A stretch of 64,000 nt of DNA from Sanghuangporus weigelae (lineage: Eukaryota; Basidiomycota; Agaricomycetes; Hymenochaetales; Hymenochaetaceae), in contig CP137319.1 in NCBI GenBank assembly GCA_033182465.1, forward strand, positions 1,054,001 through 1,118,000. Reading direction: 5' to 3'. Every line of letters starts with the position of its first letter. The stretch's first letter is position 1. The notes beneath the pieces are model-generated. The model had not been told where the DNA came from and did no database searches. It worked only from the letters and a program-made list of their open reading frames with translations. The position numbers were made by a program, and so were the translations under genes. Of the stretch, positions 50,085 to 61,400 are shown in pieces.

Positions 50085-51501
50085 GACACAGTATTAAGCA
50101 CAGTATATCGAAAAATTCAGAGTGGCACCAGATCAGAAGGGATCAACTTCCGAAATTGCTTGTCTTGATTAGCTGGTGTGGGAACGGCAGGTGAAAGTGA
50201 GACACAATGATCGACGCGGTATACCATATTTGGGCAATATTCAGACTCCGAAAGAAAAAAAGTGGTCGTGCCACAAGTCTAGGCCCAAACATGGGTCAAA
50301 ATATTATATTGCTTATATGGTCCCGTATATGCTGTATGATATACGCGCGTATCCGTATCTCACTTCCAAATCAAATATACGCTCGGAACGGAACCCTAGA
50401 TTGCGCGGCAGCGATCTGTCGTTTGATAAGTCATTCAAGCTCTCCGTCTCGAAACCTGCCGACAGGGAGAATTTCAAGAGTGTAGCGCCTATGCAATCGG
50501 CAGACAGAGAGGTGCACGACGAGCAAAATGCGCATTCGGGAACCCGTGCCCCTCCGGAGGAACCCAGGAGCGAGCTTCGTCACAGATATCACTACAGGGT
50601 AGTATTCGAAGAGACCGCCACGCCCATTTGGGCTGTTACGATTTTATCAGACGCGTTCATTGTTCTACGAGACTGTGTTACAGGTGCTCCCTATTTTCAC
50701 TCAAGCCTCGGACACATCTGACACTCTTCCAGCCCTCAAATACATACATAAGTCTGGATATGTTCATCGAGATATCAGTACTGGGAACGTCTTCTACTTT
50801 GAGGGCCGAGGACTTATTGGGGATTTGGAATATGCGAAAGAGATGGCCACGGACGGGACTCATCAAATGCGAACGGTTCGTTTCTCGCTTCTCACTTATG
50901 ACTTGCATGGCCACTCACTTGATATAAGGGAACACCTGATTTCATGGCTGTAGAAGTCATGAGACAATATTATCTTTATCGACCGCAACAAGGTCCTTCT
51001 CAAATGGGAGAGGAGGATACCAATGAATGGTCTACCGATGAGCGAAAACAAGAATACCTCAAGGCTATGAGGAACGTCCCCAAGTTGCCATTCGTTCAAA
51101 ACGAAGGTCACGACATTGAATCATCTTGGTGGATTGCTATATACATACTTTTCTTCAATGCTGACGAGACTCTCAGTACGGAGGAGATTAAGAATTGTCA
51201 ACATTCTCGACAAGTCTGGACGCGACGGATCTTTCCAGGAGCGTTAAATATCGCCGCGCGAGAGCACTTCTTTAGGTTCAAAGAACACGTCGTGGACGGT
51301 GTCGCCTGGCTTCCGTCTTCATATGAGCTAGCCGTCACGAGCTTGCTCATGCTACGGGATGTTCTTAATGCTTGCCACATTGCATTTGAGAAGGATTTCC
51401 CGAATCTCAACACGGGGGCTTTCAGCCAGTTGCATGATAAGGCTATCTCTGTTTTTAACACGTGTAAAACATACGTCCGGAATCAAGATTTCATCATATA
51501 A
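50085..51501 (+). pseudogene. FunK1-type fungal protein kinase, N-terminally truncated remnant
   Basis: Fungus-specific kinase motifs are clear: PKLLVLISWCGNG near the N-terminal side, HYRVVFEETATPIW, the catalytic loop YIHKSGYVHRDISTGNVF, GLIGDLEYAKEM in place of DFG, and GTPDFMAVEV, with C-terminal helices to about 51501. Introns 50684-50732 and 50876-50928 splice well. The N-terminal kinase lobe is missing; gypsy-A lies immediately upstream. The junction near 50191-50244 puts the next segment out of frame with HYRVVFEE, so the gene is broken or has an unresolved intron. A proline-rich segment after 51501 (PVFAPPPSDS) may be its displaced tail. Confidence 0.65.
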
Positions 51502-52129
51502 GGTGTTGGGCCGAAGACACCAGCAGAAACTGTCGCAGCCTGTTTTCGCGCCACCGCCTTCCGACTCTGTGAAGCCTGCCCCGAACATCCCTGGTCAGAC
51601 TTCTCCAACTCAGCAAATAACTTTGCAAGACGTACCTGGGACTCCTCAGTAAGTCGTACTTTCGGATATGTGTATTGAATGAATACTCATCAATCAGGAA
51701 ATTGTTGACAATAATGAGATTGAGATGAACTTTGTGAATGGATGTTGGAGTATCCAAACTCGATGCCCATCGCCACGGCTTTCGTTAGTTTTACTTTTCC
51801 CTCGTTTCTCCTATCTCTGATCTGTAGTTCCTTCTCCCTCTCTTCTTTTTATATCCCGGGTCTTCCCTGGTGGACCTAATAGATGCAAAGTTGATCGGTC
51901 ATTGGTTCTCTGAATCGGAACTCTCCAACGTCGGAAATGATTGCGGTTGAACAGCTTACCTTCCCGAGAGCGACGAGCACTTAGTGAGTCTCTTGTTGGT
52001 AATAAGGAAGTAATATTGCCAGGCCAGAAAGCCTCTTCAAGGCTCTTATAATCAGTCATAAGCGGTTATAATTGCTTATAAACCGCCCTACGCAGTTATA
52101 AACTCGTGCAGAATTTTGCGGTGCCGCGC
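51502..52129. other. Region between kinase remnant and acyltransferase pseudogene
   Basis: It contains the possible kinase tail frame to 51652 and then unremarkable sequence. No independent gene recognised. Confidence 0.35.
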
Positions 52130-52915
52130 ACCCGCCTTTGTGTCATGTATGCTAGGGCCCCGGCGCTATGAGTTTTCACGAGGACTACTCGAATTTGCCA
52201 CCCTCTTTGCTATACACAGTTATGGAAACTTCAATCTTCCGATTGTACAGAGGGTTGTTCCGCGACCTACTTGGCTATGAACTTCCTTTCATGGGTCGTA
52301 TTTGCTATCTTCGATGTGCAAGTTTCGCAGTAAAGTTCCACGAGAATTTGTGCTGGTGTCTTGCGGGATGCAACTGCAACGGTTCCGCTGAGCTCACTCA
52401 GTAGCATTTTTTTTTCTTTTGCTGGAAAGATCGGCTTTTTCAAATAATCCATGCGGACTCGCAGATAGGCAATTCTACGAAGACTGGGTACTACGCGATC
52501 CATAATAAGCCCCTGCTAACTTTTTCCCTAGGATCCCGTCAGTACACATGTTCTTGCTACGACATGTATATGCTTCGTCCTTTCCGGACCTGAAGATGAG
52601 GAAAGGGTCGGCCATGTTCGTCACGTTCTCTATTTTTCTTTATCTCAGCTTGCTTGCATGAGATCGTCATGGTCGTCGTGACCAAGAAGATCCGATTCGT
52701 ATATCACATCGTCTACCTTTTCTCCGTTTAGCTTGAAGCCTATGTATGCACGTCTCTAGAATGTACCGGTTCGCTCACCAGGTTCGTATATCTGCTTCAA
52801 TATTTTGGCCATGCTCTGATCTGGATGATCTAACCCCGCTCATCACGGTCGGGCGTGTTCTTGCTATCAAACGAAGTAATAAGTTAGGTGATGTCGGTTT
52901 ATGGATTGGCATTTA
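52130..52915 (+). pseudogene. Decayed partial duplicate of the sterol O-acyltransferase gene
   Basis: It aligns with exons 5-10 and introns of the gene at 2043-4411: TTTGCTATACACAGTTA, AATTCTACGAAGACTGGGTA, CTTGCTACGACATGTATATG and GTCATGGTCGTCGTGACCAA have direct counterparts in the same order. Many frameshifts and stops are present, and the segment holding WNSTSW is deleted. The first half of the gene is absent. It has the same orientation as the functional gene, so it is probably a remnant of a tandem duplication now separated by the transposon nest. Confidence 0.9.
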
Positions 52916-53272
52916 GGTACTTGAAGCCATTCATTACGATATAAAACCGTGTACCTTCGAAAATGCGTATTAGTCGTGCGAAATCATCTGTCAACGAAAC
53001 ATTGGATCAGACAGAAATTAGAGAATAGGATCTTGGCTAGCGGGGTTTTCGACGAAGTTGACAACGCTGTTATGTCCCGAGACGGGCCAAAAAAGGGTAG
53101 CATTGTATGCTGCAAGTGACTCAGCATTCGCATCTGAAATACTTTGAACGAGTATCCGAAGCTAGCGCGTAATGAGCTACACATATTCTTCAAGTCTTTG
53201 TATTATTGTTGTTGAAATTCTACGGCGTCATTGATTTGCACTGGAAGATACGCCTAGGAAGTGGCTGCTAGA
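52916..53272. other. Intergenic, nothing recognised
   Basis: Between the pseudogene and the 3' end of the dehydrogenase, with no convincing coding or RNA feature. Confidence 0.4.
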
Positions 53273-54423
53273 TCAAGGATTTACAGAAAGCAAACCACCA
53301 TCGATAAATATTTCCTGTCCGTGAGTGTAACCAGACGCAGGAGAAGCAAGGTATACAGCCAGAGCAGCCATCTCGTGCTCCCTATCATTCAATGTTAAAC
53401 CGTAGTAATATGAGCCGGGATAGGATACTCACCTCCCGGGGCGACGAGCAGGAATCGGCTCAAGACAGCCCATATTGGTTTTACAATATTCGTCTAGCTG
53501 CTCCTTCGGTGCAGAGAGCTGCGAGGGGAAGGTACCTGGAGCGATTGCATTGACACGGATAGGAGCCCGCTTAAGAGCAAAATCTGTGGCGAGGAGACGC
53601 GTCAAATGAGAGGTTCCTGCTTTGAGACTTGCGTAGGCGAACTGTTCATCGCAACGAATACTTGTTAGTCTCAAATGCAATCGTAATCTGGGCGACTCAC
53701 GTATCCGAAGGACAGCCTAATCTGTCCCGCGCCGCTCGTGATGTTGATAACACTCGCAGTCGCGCCTTCCTTTCCTTGCGTGCTTTCAACGAGAAGATCT
53801 ACAAAAGCCATTGTTACGAAGAAATAAGAGGCGACGTTAGTCTGTGCAAGTGAGCCCCAGTCTTCAAAAGACTGGATGTCGAAAAGGTGGCGGGCGTATG
53901 CTCCAAGCGACTGATCTGAGGAGGGAGTGTCGGTGTAGGAAGAGCGGATCTTCGGGCCATCGGTGGCCGCGCTTTGCAATTGCTTAGGCAACATGACCGA
54001 TCACGAGAAAAGAGAACATACTTGTTCACGAGAATATCCAACTTTCCATCAGATTTCTTGACATGGCCAACGACGGAAAGGATGTTTTCCTTGACGGTGA
54101 CGTCCATTTGCAATCTGGATGCCAATAATCAGATATTGACCAAAAAGAAGAGAAGCGACGTACGGCACGAGATGACCGGCACCTTCAAATTTCTCTTCTG
54201 CTGCTTGCTGAAGAACGTTTAGACGGCGCCCAGTAATGTAAACTTTTGCCCCGTTGCTCGCGAGACCTTTGGCTATCATCAGGCCGCTTTAGAACACCTT
54301 GAGTATCCTCTCCAGATCAGTAGGTTCGGGGTGACAGACTTACACGCCAGTACCTCCACCAGTGACCAGCACGATTTTTCCCGTCAAATCAGTGAGTTTA
54401 TCCATCTTCAAGCTGAGACTCAT
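53273..54423 (-). CDS. Short-chain dehydrogenase/reductase (SDR family, NAD(P)-dependent)
   Basis: About six exons splice in frame from ATG at 54423 to TGA at 53273. The N-terminal Rossmann fold has TGGGTGVG (the TGxxxGxG nucleotide-binding motif), then GAKVYITGRR, and the NNAG-like motif reads NNAA across an intron (donor AA|GTATGT). The catalytic serine lies in INITSGAG and the catalytic YxxxK is YASLK. Further motifs are VNAIAPGTFPS and the C-terminal ALAVYLASPASGYTHGQ with FIDGG. This is a classical SDR of roughly 290-300 residues. The substrate cannot be read from the sequence. The Gly to Ala change in NNAG is tolerated in some members. Confidence 0.88.
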
Positions 54424-54869
54424 GGCGAGGATGTTGGATAGAATGCTTCCATCATAACCTCATTGTAACGACCTTTTATAAAAGAGCATTGTTCCTTATT
54501 TCCGTCATCACTGTCATCCTGAAGTCGTAAAAAAAAGCAACTACGGTTTCTAAATTCGATTCTTTGTAAGTCGGGTCAGGAGAAATATTTTGTGGACACG
54601 ATCTGTATCCAAAAAGCGGTAAGTGACTCAATCCGGTGATGAGCGGAAGACGTAAGCGTTTTGAGGAGGCTGCTACAGACTAATCGATTAATATCATACA
54701 AAGATGCATTGACAATGAAATCTCTGAGCATTCCGATCAGAACGCGAGGTAATTTGAACGAAACCTTGCAGCTTACCAGGTACTACTGGAACAAAACAAG
54801 GTATCGAATTCAATCCTTCTCCCCTCTTCTGCAATATACACAATGATACACAGATTTCGTCACATAATC
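54424..54869. other. Intergenic, promoter side of the dehydrogenase
   Basis: It contains the SDR upstream region and the 3' flank of the HSK3-like gene. No gene recognised. Confidence 0.4.
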
Positions 54870-55169
54870 TCATTTCCGCGAAGAAGCCTCGGCCTCCTGA
54901 TCATGCTCGGGATTCAGATTCGCCGCAACGGTCATAAACCTACACGATCCCACGCACAAATTGAATCCGGTCAGAGAAGGTCCGATAACTACCCAAACGC
55001 GTATAATGACTCACTGAGCCGCGTGAATACCTGCAAATGTCCGCATAGCATCGAGATCGCCTTGTAGGTTCTCCATTAGGTCTGTCGTCCGCGCGGAATG
55101 CTGCTTGAGATGTTGCAGACTGGAGGCGAATTGCCCATAAAGGCGGTCTTTGCGCTGAGTCGCACTCAT
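54870..55169 (-). CDS. HSK3: Small DASH-complex-like subunit (Hsk3 type), 74 residues
   Basis: Exon 1 55169-55015 and exon 2 54939-54870 are joined by a 75-nt intron (GTGAGT...GTGTAG), giving 74 residues. The protein starts MSATQRKDRLYGQFASSLQ, has a helical middle (TTDLMENLQGDLDAMRTF) and ends with GIHAAQFMTVAANLNPE plus an acidic tail. Length, N-terminal R.Y..F..L pattern and the late HxxxFM segment fit the Hsk3 subunit of the kinetochore DASH/Dam1 ring, which couples chromosomes to microtubules. Similarity was judged by eye, so the family call is moderate; the spliced ORF is well supported. Confidence 0.6.
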
Positions 55170-55916
55170 CGGTTTTGCTTATCCTCGCTGGATTTAACTG
55201 AGCTAAGCGAGAGTTTACGACAAAGGCGCGGTCTCGCGACGATGGCGGCTAGTGTTTGACAGAAGAGTCAGAGAGATGAACGCGTTATAAGTGAAGTTAG
55301 TTCAGCGATAGCGCGTCTGCGCGACTGTACGTGACCTAAGGCACGTGGCCATTCCTCAAGCCGCAGACTAGTACTGCGCTCCGTAGCTCTATACTGTATA
55401 CAGTAGAAACATTCAAGCTCAACGGGGAGGTACGTCGTCGGTGGTAACACCATCTTATCGTTTCCTCTAATATCGTTTGCAACTCGCTGAAACACAACCT
55501 CCAGATTTTCTAGTATTTTCTTCGATTTTTTTCTTCGTTCTTCCGTCAAGTGTTTTTTTCTCGCGGTCTGCGGTCACCGTCTTACGTCCATTCAACGCAG
55601 CCGCGAAGGCGAACCCAGAACCGAGCAACCAACTTGCCAGCTGTCATCAAAAGTAATATTGCCCACTGCAGATTACTCTCGCTCTCTCTCGTTTTTACAA
55701 CAATCACCCTCCGCGAGCCCTCTGGCCATACCGTCGATAGAATAGACCAAACCGATCCTTTTCCCTCTTAGGTGCCAACGATTAGTCGCGACGATCCGAT
55801 TTGCATTGATTTCCACGCCAAGAAGGGGCTTTCTGTTTATACATAGCATCAACCGACCTTATCTTTATATACATACTCTCATACTCTTGGACACTCTTGT
55901 CAGTGGCGCGTAGGAA
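55170..55916. promoter_or_regulatory. Divergent intergenic region, HSK3-like / VRG4
   Basis: This 750-bp stretch separates divergent start codons. It contains CT-rich stretches (55540-55760) and TTTATATACATA at about 55862-55873, some 45 bp upstream of the VRG4 ATG, which may act in initiation. A minus-strand open frame (55268-55549) lacks ATG. Confidence 0.45.
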
Positions 55917-57567
55917 ATGTCTGGGTCAGCGTCTCAGCGCTCGCCGAGCGCGGCGTACAAGCAGTTGCCGCGGGAGGAACGCGAAGAAGATGTGGCTGAG
56001 ATCAAAAAGGCATTGGCTACTGGGCAAGCTGGACATGAAATATCATCAGCAGGTGTGTAAGTAATTGGCAGTATTGGTTCAAGATCTGATTTTCTGTTGT
56101 AGTGCTGCCTATCGTCAGCTACTGTCTCGCCTCTATCCTAATGACACTCGTCAACAAGGTTCGTTCTGTCGGTAACATGATTGTGCCGATTGATCCTTAG
56201 TATATTGCATTTATAGTTTGTCGTGTCCGGGAAAGGCTTCTCCATGAACTTCCTGCTTCTAACGATCCAGTCTACGGTTTGTGTACTGTGTGTCTTGGCA
56301 GTGAAGACAGCAGGCATCATTACGTTCCGGGATTTTGATATGCAAGATGCAAAGAAGTGGTTTCCGATCAGTTTCCTCCTAGTCAGTGTAATATACACAG
56401 GATCGAAGAGTATAGTACGTACACCAACATTTTGAAAGACACTTACTGATTACCTTATTAGCAATACCTCAGCATCCCAGTATACACGATATTTAAGAAT
56501 TTGACTATAATCCTCATTGTGAGTCCAATCCATCGACTGTGAAAAATGACGCTCACTACATTGCTCAGGCATACGGGGAAGTCATCTGGTTTGGCGGGCG
56601 GGTGACCGGCCTTACATTCCTCTCGTTTATATTAATGGTGAAGAGCTCTTAAATCCTCGCTTATATCCCTAACATCAATCCACAGGTCGTCTCCTCAGTT
56701 ATTGCAGCATGGTCCGATATTGCAAATGCGTTAGATACGACCTGGTCTTCGCAGGATCCAGCCGCGGCTATTGGCGGCTTGCACGCCGTCCAAAGTGCTC
56801 TTACGAAGTTAAATATCGGCTATTTTTGGATGTTTTTCAATTGTATCACGTCTGCGGCATTTGTGAGTCCCCTGGCGCTCGGAGATTCCGGCGTACCTGT
56901 TAAGCGCTTTGGGTAAAGCTAATTGCTTATTTGTGCAGGTGCTTTCGATGCGAAAACGGATAAAGACGATGGGCTTTGGTGACTGGGATACGATGTTCTA
57001 CAATAACTTGTTGTCTATACCTGTTCTGGCTATCTTTTCGCTCCTTGTAGAGGATTGGAGCTCGGAGAACCTGACAAAGAGCTTGTGAGTTTCCGTTCAG
57101 CATGCGCGTTCCGTTGCATTTTTGTTCACTGTTTCTTATTCCCTGCCTAAATCCGACACATGCTGATCACATCGCTTAGCCCGCCTGATACCCGAGGTTT
57201 CTTGCTCTTCGCGATTGCATTCTCAGGCGCGGCCGCGGTAGGCATTTCGTTCACTACTGCATGGTGTATACGTGCAACGAGCAGCACGACGTACAGGTAT
57301 GGTTCAATTTGTCCAGCTTTTTTTCTTCGAAAAGGATTTCCGATCCGTGTTAATTTCAGTATGGTCGGAGCATTGAACAAGCTTCCTGTCGCAGCGTCAG
57401 GTATGCTGTTCTTTGGGGATCCAGTCACATTCGGATCTGTGAGCGCAGTCACGGTTGGTTTCCTGGCAGGGGTTGTATACGCAGTGGCGAAGAACAACCA
57501 AAAGAAGGTAGAAAGTGCACGGAACCAAGCCGACAGCATAATCCCTCTCGCACATCGGAAACCTTGA
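55917..57567 (+). CDS. VRG4: Golgi GDP-mannose transporter (VRG4/GMT type nucleotide-sugar transporter)
   Basis: About nine exons splice in frame from ATG at 55917 to TGA at 57567, about 390 residues. A hydrophilic cytosolic N-terminus precedes ten predicted membrane helices. Family markers are [45 protein letters not shown]-like helices, [14 protein letters not shown] and the GDP-mannose recognition segment MVGALNKLP with [17 protein letters not shown] is the diagnostic nucleotide-binding motif. The protein exchanges GDP-mannose for GMP across the Golgi membrane for mannosylation. The lysine-rich C-terminal tail is short. Confidence 0.92.
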
Positions 57568-58426
57568 AGACAATTGTCGAGCACGCCCTCCCGTAATTCC
57601 AGCTGTGTGAGAGAAGAAGCCAGATGTGTTAACGAATTCTCCGACTTCGAGGCGCAAAGAAGATTGTCCCTGCGGGATGTAATGCACGTGCTAGAATCCC
57701 TAGATGCGCCACACAAATGGTTTTGATATTTCATGCTGGCGTATAACTATAGATAGTTTTCCGGGATGCTTTCGATGTTTTGTGTTGCATAGATGACTTG
57801 TGGTATAAAGGGACATGATATCTGAGCGCGTAGAATTTGGGTGTTATGATTGGAGAGATGGTCTATTGAGTCATGAAAGATCTGCTTGGAAGTGGTTTGC
57901 ATACCCGAAAGCTTCGGGATTGCACCCCAACGGAAAAGCCAAGGAATAGAGAAAGTTGCAGTACTGTGGCACTGAGATAGAGCGGAAGTCCGCATTATTC
58001 CCCTCGGGCAACGCATATACTCTCCCTTAAAGCTATTGGCTACATCCCTTGGCTCGTGACGTCGAAGTGAAGTAGGTCGTCGTCTGCCTGATCAGACGTC
58101 AGCTCCCTGTTCTCCTCCTTTCATCCAACTCTACAGCACCATCGATAACGAGCTCGTCGTCCTCATCGCCCGTGCGCCAGCCAAGAACAACGCGTAAGAT
58201 ACGCGCCACTATCTCAAGTGACGCGTTTATTGACCGCTAGCTCCTCTAACCCCGAACGCATTCAACTCCGTTCTCCTTACCCCGATACGCCCTCTACTCG
58301 CTTTGCCACCTTCCCCAACCTCTTTCTCCATACATAGCCTCCGTCTCCCCCAAGTCGTTTGTAACTCTCTAAAAGACATCCCCCAAGCTGGCGACCACGC
58401 AGGACGTCGAACAGGCGAGGCTGAGG
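57568..58426. promoter_or_regulatory. Intergenic / pyruvate carboxylase promoter and 5' UTR
   Basis: 3' flank of VRG4, then a pyrimidine-rich stretch (58090-58380) just before the PYC start, typical of strongly expressed fungal genes. No other gene recognised. Confidence 0.45.
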
Positions 58427-61400
58427 ATGGTGTCCAACGAGACTGCGGGTTTGCACCCGCCACGTCTTGCATCCATTTTTGCGAGGACGCCTAGCGCGCC
58501 GGGCACGCCTGTTCATTCTATCCAGACGATGCGCCGGAAAGCTGCTGGTCATGGAGGTCCGTTAACCAAGATTCTCGTCGCAAACCGTGGTGTATGTTCT
58601 GTCCCTTCAAATGATCACTGACTCTATGCGCCGGATCTGGTGCATACAACAGCTAATACTAGATCTATGCTAACATTTGGATGCTTTGCGCTGTAGGAAA
58701 TTGCAATCCGAGTGTTCCGTACTGCGCATGAGCTCGCGATGCATACAGTTGCGATCTACTCGTATGAGGATCGCATGTCGGCACATCGACAGAAGGTGAA
58801 TCATTCGTTACTTTATGTGGCGATGTGCTCAGCATCCTCCAGGCGGACGAGGCGTACCAGGTCGGCAAGGGCTTGACCCCTGTTGGAGCCTATCTTGCGC
58901 AAGATGATATTATCCGTATTGCCTTGGAACATGGTGTCGATATGATTCATCCAGGGTATGCAATTTTGCCACGGTTTTTATTTCGTGATAAATGCGAAGA
59001 TTTGATGACGCTTTGTTGAAATAGATACGGCTTCTTATCCGAAAATGCAGAGTTTGCAAGGAAGGTCGAGCAAGCAGGCTTGGCTTTCATCGGTCCTTCT
59101 CCGGAGGTCATTGATGCTCTTGGAGACAAGACAAAGGCTCGCACAATCGGTATGAACTCAATTGTCAAAATATCGAAGAATGTCTGATTTCTGTCACCTT
59201 AGCGATCAAAATTGGTGTTCCAGTTGTACCAGGTACTCCTGGACCGGTCGATTCGTATACTGATGCGGAAAGCTTTATCAAAGAATATGGCTTTCCAGGT
59301 CAGCACAGTAATAATCACGTCTTCTATGTTGAAAACTAAAGATGTTCTTTAGTTATCATCAAGGCTGCTATGGGTGGTGGTGGACGCGGAATGCGTGTAG
59401 TTCGTGAAGACTCGGAGTTCAAGGATGCTTTCTCGCGAGCGGTCAGCGAGGCCAAGTCGGCTTTCGGCGATGGTACAGTCTTTATTGAGCGTTTCCTTGA
59501 ACGTCCGCGCCACATCGAAGTCCAGCTACTCGGCGATGCACAGGGTAACATTGTACATCTATTCGAGCGTGATTGCTCTGTCCAGCGTCGTCATCAGAAG
59601 GTCGTAGAAGTCGCTTCCGCGATGAATCTTCCTGAGGAAGTTCGCCAGGCAATCCTTGCCGATGCGATTAAGCTCGGAAAGAGCGTCGGCTACCGCAACG
59701 CGGGTACCGCGGAGTTCTTGGTCGATCAGCTCGGAAGACATTACTTCATTGAAATCAACCCGCGTATTCAAGTTGAGCACACGATCACCGGTTCGTCAAG
59801 AACCTTCTCTTTATTCTGTGCTCCCCGCTGACTAGAATTCCTCACTTTTTCCAGAGGAGATTACCGGTATCGACATCGTTGCGGCGCAAATTCAGATCGC
59901 GGCTGGTGCAACCCTTGCACAGCTCGGTTTATCTCAGGAGGCCATTACAAAACGTGGATTTGCGATCCAGTGCCGTATCACTACAGAAGACCCGGCTCAG
60001 AACTTCCAGCCTGATACAGGTAAGATTGAGGTGTACCGTTCCGCTGGTGGAAATGGTGTTCGTCTGGACGCCTCCTCTGGCTTTGCTGGAGCGCAGATTA
60101 CGGTGCGTAGTCTGTCGATGCTCGATGTTCTTATAGAGATCGACTGATCCATGCACTTTTCTATTCGAACCACTTGTTTTCTTCGGGTAGCCTCACTATG
60201 ATAGCTTGCTCGTAAAAGTCTCGGTCAGCGGAACAACGTATGAAGTAGCTCGCCGAAAGATGCTCCGTGCTCTGGTCGAGTTCCGTATTCGCGGTGTCAA
60301 GGTATGAAATTCTGGGCTCAGACGGAGATGGACAATTCGTTGACGATCGATCTCAGACCAACATTCCGTTCTTATTCCGCCTTCTGACGCACGATGTCTT
60401 CATCGCTGGTAAAACTTGGACGACGGTATATTTCTATCCTGATGGAATAAGCTTTCATTGTAGTAATCTATGATGTTGGCTTCTAGTTCATTGATGATAC
60501 CCCAGATCTCTTCAAGCTGGTTCAGACCCAGAATCGCGCCCAGAAACTACTGGCATACTTGGGAGACCTTGCAGTCAATGGAAGCTCTATTAAAGGCCAG
60601 CAGGTAAGACCTTTTCCGTTCTCGCGATCGGCGGTATTCTCAGTGGTTGTCATGCGTCATAGGGGGAGCCAGGCCTCAAAGACGATGTTGTTGTTCCGAA
60701 GCTCAAGAGCCGCGAAGACGAGAGCGGAGCTCCGCTCGATGCGTCCGTTCCCTGCCAGCTCGGATGGCGTAACATCATCATCGAGAAGGGCCCCGAGGCG
60801 TTCGCAAAGGCCGTCCGTGAATATCCTGGTGTGTTGATCATGGACACGACATGGCGCGATGCCCACCAATCGTTGCTCGCTACGCGTCTGCGTACGATTG
60901 ATATGGTCAACATTGCGAAGGAGACGAGCTGGGCACTTGCAAATGCGTATTCGCTTGAGATGTGGGGCGGTGCGACGTTTGATGTCGCGATGCGTTTCTT
61001 GTATGAGGATCCTTGGGAACGTTTGGTAAGTAAAGTAATATATGGATCTGAGGCGCAGAAACTTATGGTGCTTCCACAGCGTACACTGCGAAAACTTGTA
61101 CCAAATATTCCCTTCCAGGCCCTTGTCCGTGGTGCGAACGGGGTCGGCTATACTAGCTATCCGTGCGTTCCATGCCTGAAGAGACATATAAAATATTGTC
61201 ATTGACGATATTTCAAAGGGATAATGCCATCTATGATTTCTCAAAGAGGGCTGTCGAGAATGGTCTTGACATCTTCCGAGTATTCGACTCATTGAACTAC
61301 TTCGGTAAGTTTTCTTTCCATTGGAAAGACTATTCGAGTTAATAATTTTTATAGAAAATGTCTGTCATACATTTTCCCGTGGAGTACCACAGCATTTTGA

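Noticed and set aside
55268-55549. 93-codon minus-strand ORF as a small gene
   Set aside because: It starts at TTG with no ATG in place, lies in a promoter region, and has no recognisable family or splice pattern.
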